Shown here one piece after another: positions 52,880 to 61,886 of a DNA stretch of 64,000 nucleotides. This DNA is from Streptomyces sp. NRRL S-37 (GTDB lineage Bacteria > Actinomycetota > Actinomycetes > Streptomycetales > Streptomycetaceae). The translations under genes and the position numbers were made by a program. The DNA is taken from positions 434,001-498,000 of the forward strand of contig NZ_JOIZ01000001.1 in assembly GCF_000721605.1 (NCBI RefSeq), in the 5' to 3' direction. The notes below the pieces were generated by a model. The model was not told where the DNA came from and ran no database searches. It saw nothing but the letters and a program-made list of their open reading frames with translations. The first letter of the stretch is position 1, and every line of letters begins with the position of its first letter.

Positions 52880-53109
52880 GGCTTCACTCTCGGGCCCGAT
52901 GACGGAACGTGGCCAGGCCGCCGCGTCCCCGGGTACGGGCTTCCTGGGAGCCGTGCACCCATGATCCGGGGCGGAACGGAGCGGGAGTGACGTGCCGGGG
53001 CGGACGGATTTCCCGGACGCTCTGCGCCGGGCCTGTGCCGGACCCGTCATCTCCCTGCCGGCCATGGTGCCGGCCCCTTCCGCTCTCCTCCGGCCGGGCA
53101 TGGGTGGGT

Positions 53110-53131
53110 GCCGTGCACCCTGGTGCACGGC
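53110..53131. promoter_or_regulatory. 22-bp palindrome in the divergent Atu4866 control region
   Basis: Perfect 10-bp arms GCCGTGCACC and GGTGCACGGC separated by CT. The same left arm GCCGTGCACC recurs at 52950-52959, 160 bases away, next to the stand-alone Atu4866 start. This looks like a primary operator plus an auxiliary half-site for the regulator of the cluster, possibly one of the MmyB-like proteins. Nothing else is recognised in the 389-base gap 52880-53268. Confidence 0.55.
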
Positions 53132-53268
53132 GGCCTGGTTCCGCTTGTCCGGCCGGACGAACCTGGTGGTCATGCGGCTGCCGTGACGCCGAGCAGCCGC
53201 GACCCGCCCGTGAGGACGCCCGCTTCGTTCGCCGGGCGGACCGAAGAGCCGAACCCCTGAGGAAAACG

Positions 53269-54036
53269 ATGACCACCAACGACACCCACGCCCACACCAG
53301 CGCCCTGAGCTGGCACCCGGAGGCGCTCGACGAGATCCTCTCGAACGACGGGGGCCGCCCCGTCCTGTTCACCAACGCCCGGATCGTGACGATGGACCCG
53401 CTGATCGGGACCATGACCGGTGCCGACATCCTGTTCGTCGGCGACCTGATCGTCGGCGTCGGCCCCGGCATCATCACCGCGGCGCAGGACGACAACGCCA
53501 TCGTCGTCGACTGCACGGGCACGACCATCGTCCCCGCCGTCGTGGACACCGTCGCCCTGGCCGGCGGCCGCGGCCGGCGCTCGGAGTACGTCGCGACGCT
53601 GACGCCCGGCAACAACACCGACTTCCTGGTGGTACCCGACGAACTCGCCGCCGACGTGCCGAGCGCGGTGGCCACCCTCGTGTCCCACCCGGAGCAGGTC
53701 CGCGCACTGGTCGCGGCCGGCCGTCCCGTCCGGTGGTCGGGCACGGAGATTCCCGGCGGGCCCACAACCCCCCAGGCCGGCATCCCCGCCGCTCCGGACC
53801 TGACCGGCAGCCCACGGCTCGGCGTCTGGATCGACCGGCAGGACTTCCTGCACCAGGAACTCACCGCGGACGGCCGCTACGACGAGACCCGGGGCGGCCG
53901 CCCCCACGCCTACCAGGGGCGGTTCTGGATCGACGGCGACCGCATCGACTACCTGGACGACCTCGGCTTCTGGGCCTACGGAGAGTTCAGGGGCGACGAG
54001 CTGCACCACGCGGGCTACGTCATGAAGCTGGGCTGA
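53269..54036 (+). CDS. Amidohydrolase outer domain without catalytic barrel, fused to Atu4866
   Basis: A 255-residue protein I have not seen described. Residues 28-85 match the N-terminal strands of an amidohydrolase (FTNARIVTMDPLIGTMTGAD, IVVDCTGTTIVPAVVDT) but stop where the first metal-binding HxH should come. Residues 100-155 match its C-terminal strands (TLTPGNNTDFLVVPDE). The whole TIM barrel, with all metal ligands, is absent. Residues 180-255 are an Atu4866 domain (GVWIDRQDFLHQELTADGRY). It is therefore not a hydrolase; it may be a binding or sensing partner. The N-terminus parallels the amidohydrolase encoded next. ATG at 53269 follows GAGGA. Confidence 0.75.
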   Translation: MTTNDTHAHTSALSWHPEALDEILSNDGGRPVLFTNARIVTMDPLIGTMTGADILFVGDLIVGVGPGIITAAQDDNAIVVDCTGTTIVPAVVDTVALAGGRGRRSEYVATLTPGNNTDFLVVPDELAADVPSAVATLVSHPEQVRALVAAGRPVRWSGTEIPGGPTTPQAGIPAAPDLTGSPRLGVWIDRQDFLHQELTADGRYDETRGGRPHAYQGRFWIDGDRIDYLDDLGFWAYGEFRGDELHHAGYVMKLG

Positions 54037-54187
54037 ACCGCCCGGCCGGCAACGGCCGAGCCGCCCGCACACACGGCGACAACACCGGGCCCGGACCGTG
54101 CCTCCGCAGCCTTTCGGTCCTGGACGCGCGACGCCCGGGTGAACGGCGCCCTGGCTGCCGGGGCCGGCCCCGCCAGAACCGGAAACC

Positions 54188-54213
54188 GGGCTGCCGGGCG
54201 TTCCCGGCAGCCC
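54188..54213. terminator. Hairpin between the fusion gene and the amidohydrolase gene
   Basis: Perfect 11-bp stem (GGGCTGCCGGG and complement) with a 4-base loop CGTT, 34 bases before the next ATG. Could be a terminator or attenuator in the 211-base gap. Confidence 0.55.
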
Positions 54214-54247
54214 TCCCCCTCCCCGAAGTACTGAAAGCAGCTTTTCC

Positions 54248-55633
54248 ATGACCCACGTCAACGCCACCGCCGCCCTCGAACAGCTCCGCCGTCGCCCCGC
54301 GGCCGAACGGCGCATCCTGTTCACCGGCGCGACCGTCGTCACCATGGACGCCGACCTCGGTGTCCTGCCCAACGCCGACCTGCTCGTCGAGGGCGACACC
54401 ATCACCGCCGTCGGTCCCGGTCTCGAGGCCGGTGACGCCGTGGTCGTCGACGCCACCGGCGCCGTCCTCAGCCCCGGCTTCGTCGACACCCACCGGCACG
54501 CCTGGGAGGCCCAGCTGCGCCGGATCATGCCGGACGTCGACGACCTCGGCGCCTACGTCATGTCCACCCTGGCCGGCTACGCCACCGTCTACCGGCCCCA
54601 GGACATGTACACCGGCACCAAGCTGGCCGCCCTCACCGCGATCGACAGCGGCATCACGACCATGCTCGACTTCTCCCACAACTCCCGCACCCCCGAACAC
54701 TCCGACGCCGCCGTCGAGGCCCTCCGCGACACCGGCATCCGCGGTGTGCACGCCTCCATGGGCCCGCACTTCGGTGACTGGGACAAGCAGTGGCCCGGCG
54801 ACCTGACACGCCTCAAGGAGAAGTACTTCCACAGTGACGACCAGCTGCTGACCCTGCGCCTGGCGACGCTCGCCACCGACGAGATCGCCGGCCCGGCCCT
54901 CGCCTACGGCCCCGAACTCGCCCGCGTCGCCAAGGACCTGGGCATCGGGGTGAGCGTGGACGCGGTCTTCGGCACAGCCTCCTCCGAGGTGATCCTGAAC
55001 TGGGCGAAGGACGGCATCCTCGGCAGCGACGTCACCCTCATCCACGCCACCGGACTGAGCCCCGAAGCATGGAAGGCGATGGGGGAAAGCGGCACCACCG
55101 TGGCCCTCGCCCCCACCTCCGACGCCCAGATCGGCCTGGAGACCGCGATCCCCGCCGTCGACGAGGCTTTGTCCGTCGGCATCCGTCCCGGGCTGAGCAT
55201 CGACGTCGAAGTCGCCCTGGCCAGCGACATGTTCACCCAGATGCGGGCCCTGCACGCCATCCAGCGGATGCGGGCCGTCAACGCCGCCCACGGCACCGGC
55301 CGGCAGCCGGTCCGCATCACCACCCACGACGTCCTGGACTTCGCCACCCTCCAGGGCGCCCGCACCAACGGGCTGGAGGGCGTCACCGGCTCACTCACCC
55401 CCGGCAAGAAGGCCGACCTGCTGGTCATCCAGGCCGAGGACCTCAACAACATGCCGCTCAACGACCCGATCGGCACCCTCGTACTGGGCTCCGACGCCCG
55501 CAACATCAGCACCGTCCTCATCAACGGCGAGCCCCGCAAGTGGGACGGACAGGTCCTCGACGTCGACCTGCCCGCCCTGCGCAGCGAGGTCCACGCCTCA
55601 CGCGAGTACGTGCTGAACACCCACGCAGCCTGA
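54248..55633 (+). CDS. Amidohydrolase-family enzyme with an altered metal-ligand position
   Basis: A 461-residue amidohydrolase of the SsnA/TRZ-like branch, predicted deaminase or hydrolase acting on a nitrogen heterocycle or amide. The barrel is complete: HxH at H82/H84 (VDTHRHAWEAQL), H266 in TLIHATG and D319 in GLSIDVEVALASDM. At the strand-5 ligand, where relatives read VHVG, this protein has V237-D238-A239, so the usual His is Asp or missing. The outer domain resembles the barrel-less protein encoded before it. Cytoplasmic; followed by an MFS transporter. Confidence 0.85.
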   Translation: MTHVNATAALEQLRRRPAAERRILFTGATVVTMDADLGVLPNADLLVEGDTITAVGPGLEAGDAVVVDATGAVLSPGFVDTHRHAWEAQLRRIMPDVDDLGAYVMSTLAGYATVYRPQDMYTGTKLAALTAIDSGITTMLDFSHNSRTPEHSDAAVEALRDTGIRGVHASMGPHFGDWDKQWPGDLTRLKEKYFHSDDQLLTLRLATLATDEIAGPALAYGPELARVAKDLGIGVSVDAVFGTASSEVILNWAKDGILGSDVTLIHATGLSPEAWKAMGESGTTVALAPTSDAQIGLETAIPAVDEALSVGIRPGLSIDVEVALASDMFTQMRALHAIQRMRAVNAAHGTGRQPVRITTHDVLDFATLQGARTNGLEGVTGSLTPGKKADLLVIQAEDLNNMPLNDPIGTLVLGSDARNISTVLINGEPRKWDGQVLDVDLPALRSEVHASREYVLNTHAA

Positions 55634-55647
55634 TCACCCCGTTACCG

Positions 55648-55676
55648 CCCCCGGCCGGCCCCTCGCCGGCCGGGGG
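55648..55676 (+). terminator. Strong terminator after the amidohydrolase gene
   Basis: Perfect 12-bp stem (CCCCCGGCCGGC and complement) with the 5-base loop CCCTC, 15 bases after the stop. It would separate or reduce read-through into the MFS gene. Confidence 0.75.
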
Positions 55677-55751
55677 CGACCCGGTCCCCGGCGCCTGCCA
55701 TCGGTCGGTCATGCCGCACACGGGGCCACCAGACGTTCTTTCGGAGTCCCC

Positions 55752-56978
55752 ATGCCCCACCCCACCAGCGCACTCGATCACACAACCGGGAGCGGAACGC
55801 CCGGTCGGCCACCAGGCTGGGCCCCGGCCGCCAGGACCACAGCACTGCTCACCACGCTGGGCATGCTGATGGTCGGTCAGATGTACACCGTCCTGGCACT
55901 GCTGCACCCCATGGCCACCGAGTTCGGCACCACACCCGGTCAGGTCACGTGGACGGCGACGGCGTTCGGTTTCGCCTACGCAGCCGGGTTCCTCTTCGCC
56001 GGCCCGCTCTGCGACCGTTACGGACCACGCGCCGTGATCACCGTGGGGCTCGCGGCCGCCACGGCGTCCACCGCGGCGGTCAGCGCGGTCTCCGACCTTC
56101 CCACCGCCGTCGTGCTGCGCAGCCTGCAGGGACTGACCGCCGCGACCTTCGCCCCTGCCGCGCTCTCCTACGTCGTCCGGCACATCGCGCCTCGACACCG
56201 CGGCACCTCCCTCACCTGCATCACCAGTGGCATGCTCGCCGCCGCCGTCGTTGTTCAGGTCGGTGCGCAGGCCGTTGCGGCCGGAATCGGCTGGCGTGCG
56301 GTCTTCTGGATCAGTGCCGTGCTGATGGCCCTGAACCTGTTCCCGGTGCGCCGGGTCCTGCGACCCACTCCGCGTGGAGGCACCGACGGCGGACTGCTGC
56401 AGGCGTTCGCGGCGATGCCGCGGCTGCTGCGACAGCCGCGGCTGGGCGCCTTGTGCCTGTCCACCGTCGCCCTGATGACGGCTTTCGTCTCCCTCTACAC
56501 GGCGGTGGCCATCGCGGGCCCACCGGCCGTCACCGGCGATGCCACCGCGATCCTCGCCCTGCGGGCCAGCGCGCTCCCCGCCCTGATCGCCGTACCCCTG
56601 CTGGTCCCCGTGCTCGGACGGCTGCCCGCGCCCCTGCGCGCGGCCCTCGCCTTCGCACTGGCCTCTCTCACCGTCGCCACCGGTTCCTTCCTCGGTGATC
56701 ACACGGCGCTGCTCGCCCTGGCCCTGCTGCTGTTCGTGGCCGCCGTCGCGGTAGCGGCGCCCGCGGTCGTCGAGACCATCAACGCCAACGCCCCGCAGGC
56801 ACGTGGTGCGGCGGTCGCCCTCTACGGGTGCAGCATGTTCATCGGCGCCAGCCTGGGCCCACAGCTCGCCGGTGCGCTCACGGGACTGGGCTTCGACGGC
56901 ATTCTGCTCGTCGTCGCCGGGGTGCTCCTTCTGGGCGCCTCCCTGATCCTGCCGGCCATGCGCCACCCCACCCCGTGA
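55752..56978 (+). CDS. MFS transporter of the Atu4866/amidohydrolase cluster
   Basis: A 408-residue major facilitator with about 12 helices. The N-terminal 25 residues are soluble; the signature GPLCDRYGPRAVI lies near residue 85, PTAVVLRSLQGL follows. Similar to drug/proton antiporters (DHA1-like) of Actinobacteria. It follows the amidohydrolase by 118 bases (with a terminator between) and likely moves the substrate or product of the cluster. GGAG precedes the ATG. Confidence 0.87.
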   Translation: MPHPTSALDHTTGSGTPGRPPGWAPAARTTALLTTLGMLMVGQMYTVLALLHPMATEFGTTPGQVTWTATAFGFAYAAGFLFAGPLCDRYGPRAVITVGLAAATASTAAVSAVSDLPTAVVLRSLQGLTAATFAPAALSYVVRHIAPRHRGTSLTCITSGMLAAAVVVQVGAQAVAAGIGWRAVFWISAVLMALNLFPVRRVLRPTPRGGTDGGLLQAFAAMPRLLRQPRLGALCLSTVALMTAFVSLYTAVAIAGPPAVTGDATAILALRASALPALIAVPLLVPVLGRLPAPLRAALAFALASLTVATGSFLGDHTALLALALLLFVAAVAVAAPAVVETINANAPQARGAAVALYGCSMFIGASLGPQLAGALTGLGFDGILLVVAGVLLLGASLILPAMRHPTP

Positions 56979-57702
56979 CCCCCGCCGCCGGCCCGGCACG
57001 CAGCGCGTTTCGGCCCCCGCAAGGCCCTCCCCCGACAGCCGTACGCCGACCGCTGCTCCCCCGCCGTGCCACGGGCGGGCCCGCGAGAGCCGGAACCGCC
57101 GCCGGCCGAACGCGCCGGGCTCGGCAGCGGAGTCCGTCCGGTGCGGATGCCGGTCATCGAGGCGCATCGGACGGAGCAGAAGCGTTGTCCGGGCGGTCAG
57201 CGGAAACGGTCTGCCGGAACCCGGGGGCGACAATCTCTGGCCCGGTCCCCTCCTGACCGCTGATCAGAGACCCGTCCGTGACGAGACCGTCGTCCTTCGT
57301 ACGAGGGGCGGTTCCCGGACCCGCCGCCTCACCGGACCGGATACCGCCCCTGGACGGTGCCCTCGGGGCCCGAACCCGGTGGTACCGCACCCAGCCGGGC
57401 CTCCGTCCGAGCCCCGGCTGTCATCGGCACCGATGTAGTGGTCGGACCGTCGCGTCGCACGGGACGGTCAACGGCGACCGAATCTGTCCGCGCTGTGCCA
57501 TCCGCCCCCAACCGTTCAGCGCATGCGAACCTCGGCAGGGGCGCGCCCACAGCACGAGGAGCACCGGGGCGGGTGGGACGTCGTGGCCGCCGGGGGACCG
57601 CGCCGGGCTCCAGGCGGCCCGGTCCCTGAGCCGTGCGGGCGGCGACCCGCCGGACGCAGACCTTGGTGATCCGTCGGGCCCCGAGGCCGGGCGGATCCAC
57701 GT
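56979..57702. other. Long gene-free stretch
   Basis: About 720 bases after the MFS gene. Open frames on both strands lack third-position bias and match nothing recognised. No transposon end seen. Confidence 0.5.
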
Positions 57703-57751
57703 CACCGTCCCCAGCGGCGGGCAGCGGACCTGCCCGCCGCTGGGGACGGTG
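57703..57751 (-). terminator. 22-bp perfect stem-loop terminator of the peptidase gene
   Basis: CACCGTCCCCAGCGGCGGGC begins a stem of 22 perfectly paired bases (57703-57724 with 57730-57751) and a 5-base loop CGGAC, 28 bases after the minus-strand peptidase stop. Unusually long and error-free. Confidence 0.8.
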
Positions 57752-57779
57752 GCTCAGGGAAGCCGCGGGGACGCCGACG

Positions 57780-59369
57780 TCACGAGCAGACGGTGTCGTT
57801 CGCCGGGACCGTCCCGTCGAGCAGGTACGCGTCGACCAGCTCGGTCAGGCAGTCGTTGACGGCGTAGGTGCCGTGCCCCTCGCCGTCCACGGTGAGGTGG
57901 ACGCCGACCTTCTCTCCCAGTTCGTCCGCCATCTTCTTGGCACCCTCGTAGGGAGTGGCCGGATCACCGGTGTTGCCGATGACGAGGACTGGGTTCGCGC
58001 CGTCGGCCGACACCTCGACGGTGGATGCGTGGCCGTCAGCGGGCCAGCCGGTGCACTGGAGCAGCCCCCAGGCCATCCAGTCGCCGAACACCGAAGATGC
58101 CGTGCGGAATCGGGGCAGGTGACGGTGTACGTCCTCAAGGGTGAAGCGGTCCTTGTAGTCCGCGCAGTTCACCGCGGTGTTGGCTGCGTTGATGTTGGCG
58201 TATCCGTCGTCGTCGATCCGTTCGTTGAGGAGGTCGGAGAGCAGCAGCAGTGCGCTGCCGTCGCCGTCCATGGCGGCCTCCAGTCCGCCCCTGAGCAGCA
58301 GCCAGCTCTCCTGGTCGTAGAGGGCGGCGGCGATGCCGTTGAGGGCGTGGCTCTGAGTCAGGGGACGCCCGAACTCCGTGGGCAGGGGGTCGGTGTCCAG
58401 GCGCTCGAGCAGCGCGATGATGTCCTTCTCGCCCTGCTGCGGGTTCGTGCCTTCGAAGAAGCAGGAGTCCTGCCGTGCGCAGTCCTCCAGGAAGTTGCGC
58501 AGTGCGCCCTGGAACCCCTTCGCCTGGCCGAGGGCACCGTGCAGGGCGTCCTCGGTGGGGTCGACCACGGCGTCGAAGACGAAGCGCCCGACACGCTTCG
58601 GGAAGAGATGTGCGTAGACGCCGCCGAGCTGTGTGCCGTAGGAGATGCCGAAGTAGTTGAGTTTCTCGTCGCCCAGGACGTGGCGCATCAGGTCGAGGTC
58701 ACGTGCCGCCTCCTGGGTGCCGACGTGATCCAGCACCGCGCCCGACTCGCTCTGGCAGGCCCGGGCGAACGCGCGTACCCCACGCTCGCGGGCCTTCTCC
58801 TCCGTGGCGTCGTCAGGGGTGGCGTCCGCGGCCAGCCAGGCGTCCATGGCCTTCGTGTCCAGGCAGTGCACGCCGGCACTGTCCCCGACCCCGCGAGGGT
58901 CGAAACTGACCAGGTCATAGCGCTTGTGAAGCGTCATGTACTCGTCGCCGGCGGCGAGGGGGAGGGTGAGCACCCCGGAGCCGCCGGGGCCGCCGAAGTT
59001 GAAGACCAGGGACCCGAGGTGCTTCTCGCCGGAGTCCGAAGACGCCTTCGCCCGGATCAGGGCCAGATCGATGGTTTCGCCGTCGGGGTCCGCGTAGTCC
59101 AGCGGAGCCTTCATGGTGCTGCACTGCCACGTCGTTCCGTCCGGCAGCTTCTCGGGCCTGTCTCCGCCGCCCTGGGCCGTGGACGGAGCGGAACACGTGC
59201 TCCACTTCAGTTCCTGCTCGCTGAGAGCGGTGGGCACCGCGGGTGTCGCGGCATCGCCGCGAGCGTCGTCGGCGGTCTCGGGGTTGCAGGCTGTCACCGC
59301 GGTGGCCGCCAGCACGGCGAGCGACGCCAGGGCGACAGCGGTCCGGGACATGCGAGGTTGTGCGGGCAT
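57780..59369 (-). CDS. Tap-type secreted alpha/beta-hydrolase peptidase (lipoprotein)
   Basis: A 529-residue exported tripeptidyl-aminopeptidase-like serine hydrolase. The ATG at 59369 starts a lipoprotein signal (MSRTAVALASLAVLAATAVT followed by ACNPE lipobox-like cysteine). Oxyanion motif FNFGGPGGSG, catalytic Ser in FGISYGTQLGG, and the C-terminal Tap domain with VIGNTGDPATPY (Asp) and GEGHGTY (His). Relatives remove N-terminal tripeptides from secreted proteins, or are pseudo-peptidases of the Slp type. Followed by a very long terminator hairpin. Confidence 0.9.
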   Translation of the reverse strand: MPAQPRMSRTAVALASLAVLAATAVTACNPETADDARGDAATPAVPTALSEQELKWSTCSAPSTAQGGGDRPEKLPDGTTWQCSTMKAPLDYADPDGETIDLALIRAKASSDSGEKHLGSLVFNFGGPGGSGVLTLPLAAGDEYMTLHKRYDLVSFDPRGVGDSAGVHCLDTKAMDAWLAADATPDDATEEKARERGVRAFARACQSESGAVLDHVGTQEAARDLDLMRHVLGDEKLNYFGISYGTQLGGVYAHLFPKRVGRFVFDAVVDPTEDALHGALGQAKGFQGALRNFLEDCARQDSCFFEGTNPQQGEKDIIALLERLDTDPLPTEFGRPLTQSHALNGIAAALYDQESWLLLRGGLEAAMDGDGSALLLLSDLLNERIDDDGYANINAANTAVNCADYKDRFTLEDVHRHLPRFRTASSVFGDWMAWGLLQCTGWPADGHASTVEVSADGANPVLVIGNTGDPATPYEGAKKMADELGEKVGVHLTVDGEGHGTYAVNDCLTELVDAYLLDGTVPANDTVCS

Positions 59370-59668
59370 GCTTGTGCCGGTCTCCAGTTGGTGTGGGTGA
59401 TACGGGCGCAGTGGACGGCCGCTCACACGAAGTCGTGGTGGTGGGCGTACCGGTCGGTGCGTGTGCCCTGGAAGGACCTGATCCCCCCGGAGGCTCGACG
59501 CGACGACGCGATCCATGTGCCGATCCTTTCGCGCTGAACGTGCCGCCCCGTCGCCCGCCGGAAGGATCGTCGCCTAGTCCGCGGGACATAGAGCGGTGGC
59601 GCGACCGCAGGGCCGGCACCGCGTGACCCCTTGAACCCCGCGGTGACGGGAAGGGCGACGCCCGGCCA

Positions 59669-59681
59669 TACACTTGCGCCA
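59669..59681 (+). promoter_or_regulatory. Leaderless -10 of the histidine kinase gene
   Basis: TACACT (59669-59674) followed by exactly 7 bases and the ATG; no Shine-Dalgarno. Same spacing as at the XRE, map and SWIM genes. Confidence 0.55.
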
Positions 59682-61745
59682 ATGGGGAAAGGACGTCGGG
59701 TCAGGCCACTGCCGGTACTGTTCATGGGAGCGCAACTGCTGCTGTGGTTCAGCGTCGTTGCGTCTTCGAAGGAGCCGCCGGACACCATTGAATGGATCAC
59801 CGCCTTCTGTGCCACGGCGCTCGCTGCGGTGGCGCTCGATCGGCGTCACCGGGCACCGCTCGCCGCCCTGGGCGTCATCGTCGCGGTGTCCGTGGTGGGA
59901 CAGATCCTGGCGCCACCCGACCTGCTGGGCCTGGTACCGGGGCTGGCGGTCATGGTGGCGCTGTTCACCGTCACCGTTCTGTGCAGCTGGCCCGTCGGCC
60001 TGGGCGCGACCGCGGCTGTCGCCGTCGTCCAGCTCCTGCAGGCGGCCGCACGGCACGGCGTCGGCGGTCTTCTCCTCTCCGACTGGCTCACTGGTGTCGG
60101 CCCCTTTCTGCTGGTGTCCGCTCTCGGCACCGGCCGCCGGCACTGGCTGCGGGAACGGCAGGCCACGGCGGAGCGGCTGGCCGGTGCCGAGCAGCAGCGG
60201 GCGCGCGCCGCCGAGGCGGAACGGGAACGGCTGGCCGGTGAGTTGCACGACATCAGCGCGCACCACCTCACCTCCGTCGTGGTATCCGTCGAGGCCGCCC
60301 GCAGGCTCGGTGACAGCAGGCCCGACCTGGCCGCGGAGGCACTCGCGTTCGCGCGCCGCACCGCACGGGAGACCCAGTCCGCACTGCGGCGTCTCGTGGC
60401 GGTCATGCAGGTGGACGACCCACCGGCTCCCCAGGCGATGACCGCTCCGATCGAGACGCTGATCGCCGGATTCAGCAGGCTGGGCCGCCCCGTCTCCGTC
60501 TCCCTGCCCGCTGATCTCACCGGACCCGCGGCGGAAGCGGCCCACGGCATCATCCGGGAGGCCCTGACCAACGCCCTGCGCTACGCGCCGGGCGCCGCGG
60601 TCAGCGTGCGGGTGCAACGGGCCGGGGACACCCTGCACCTGACCGTCGACAACGGCAGGCCGCCCGGCGGCGCGGACACCGGCACGGCGGGGATCGGCTC
60701 CGGCCGGGGGGTGGAAGGAATGCACCGGCGTGCCGCCGTCCTCGGCGGGAGGCTGTCCGCGGGACCCCGCCCCGACGGAGGCTGGCGCGTACACGCCGTG
60801 CTCCCCGACGCCGCGTCCGGCCCTCGGCCGAGCCCAGGAAGCCGGCGCGACTTTCCTCGCGAACAGCGGATCGCGGACAGGGCGGTCTTCGGCTCGGCCG
60901 CCGCGGTGGCGTCGGGCGTCGCCCTGACGAAGGCGGAGGACGCCGGCTACGAGGCCGGCACATGCCTGCTGCTCGTGTCGGTGCTGACCCTCCACGCACT
61001 GCCGTTGCTGTGGCGCCGCCACGCGCCCTGGGCGGTCCTGGCGGTGACCGGGGCCGCCGCCCTCCTGTGGCCGGTTCTGCTCCGCGGTGGTGCGCTGCCG
61101 CCGTCCTCCGCGATCTGCTTCCTCGGCGACGGCATCGTCGCACCGGCCGCGGTCTACGCGGTCGCGGCGTACGGCCGGGTCCTGAGAACCGCGCCCGTGC
61201 CCTCCGGCCGACACGTCCCGCCGCCGACGGCGCATCCACTGACATCTCCGGCGGGCTCACGGCTGTCGTTTCTGTCCGTGCCCGCCGCGGTTCTCCCGTC
61301 GGCGATCTCCTTCACGGCCGCCTTCGCCGCCGACGGGACGCTGCTCGGAGACCCGGCCGGGCCTTTTCTCGTGCTGTTCCTCGCCTGCTGGACGCTGGTC
61401 GTGTCCGGCCTGGGATGCACGGCCGCCTGGGGGGCGGGATGGCTGATGCACAGGCGTCGCAGGCGGGAACTGGGCCGGGAGGACACGGCCCTCACCACTG
61501 TGCTGTCGAGCACGAGGGCCATGGTCCACGGCGAACGGCAGCGAGTCGCCGTCGGTCTGCGGGAGACGGTGCTCCGGCAGACGGACCGGATGATCTCCTC
61601 GGCTGAGGAGGGCAGCCTGGAGCAGGTGGCCGCCGCTACGCGGGCGACACTGAGCGCCATGCGCCAGTTGCTCGGAAGCCTGGACGCCGGCAGAGCGCCG
61701 AAAGCGCCTCGAAGAGCCGTCGTGGCGAACACCCCTCGCATGTAG
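59682..61745 (+). CDS. NarL-type histidine kinase with second membrane block and degenerate second DHp
   Basis: A 687-residue sensor kinase. Residues 8-150 form four to five membrane helices with little extracellular part. The DHp has H189 in RLAGELHDISAHHLT and is followed by a HATPase_c (GIIREALTNALRYA, GIGSGRGVEGMHRRA). Unusually, the protein then goes on: residues about 400-590 form a second membrane block, and 618-670 (ERQRVAVGLRETVLRQTDRM) resemble a second DHp in which the phospho-accepting His is R627. Probably the result of an internal duplication or fusion. Its response regulator follows at 61887. Confidence 0.85.
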   Translation: MGKGRRVRPLPVLFMGAQLLLWFSVVASSKEPPDTIEWITAFCATALAAVALDRRHRAPLAALGVIVAVSVVGQILAPPDLLGLVPGLAVMVALFTVTVLCSWPVGLGATAAVAVVQLLQAAARHGVGGLLLSDWLTGVGPFLLVSALGTGRRHWLRERQATAERLAGAEQQRARAAEAERERLAGELHDISAHHLTSVVVSVEAARRLGDSRPDLAAEALAFARRTARETQSALRRLVAVMQVDDPPAPQAMTAPIETLIAGFSRLGRPVSVSLPADLTGPAAEAAHGIIREALTNALRYAPGAAVSVRVQRAGDTLHLTVDNGRPPGGADTGTAGIGSGRGVEGMHRRAAVLGGRLSAGPRPDGGWRVHAVLPDAASGPRPSPGSRRDFPREQRIADRAVFGSAAAVASGVALTKAEDAGYEAGTCLLLVSVLTLHALPLLWRRHAPWAVLAVTGAAALLWPVLLRGGALPPSSAICFLGDGIVAPAAVYAVAAYGRVLRTAPVPSGRHVPPPTAHPLTSPAGSRLSFLSVPAAVLPSAISFTAAFAADGTLLGDPAGPFLVLFLACWTLVVSGLGCTAAWGAGWLMHRRRRRELGREDTALTTVLSSTRAMVHGERQRVAVGLRETVLRQTDRMISSAEEGSLEQVAAATRATLSAMRQLLGSLDAGRAPKAPRRAVVANTPRM

Positions 61746-61886
61746 AAGTGGTCCGTGCCGACAGGTCGGCGACTGCGTAGCGGCCTCTGGACGCGCACGC
61801 CGACCTGGTGGGTCTCGCGCACCGCCTCCATGGGAGGATGCGGCGCAGACAGTGGCCCCGGTGCGGGCGAAGAGAGGAGCAGGACC

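Noticed and set aside
56979..57779. Genes on either strand between the MFS and peptidase genes
   Set aside because: Frames lack third-position bias and end at the long terminator hairpin; no family recognised.
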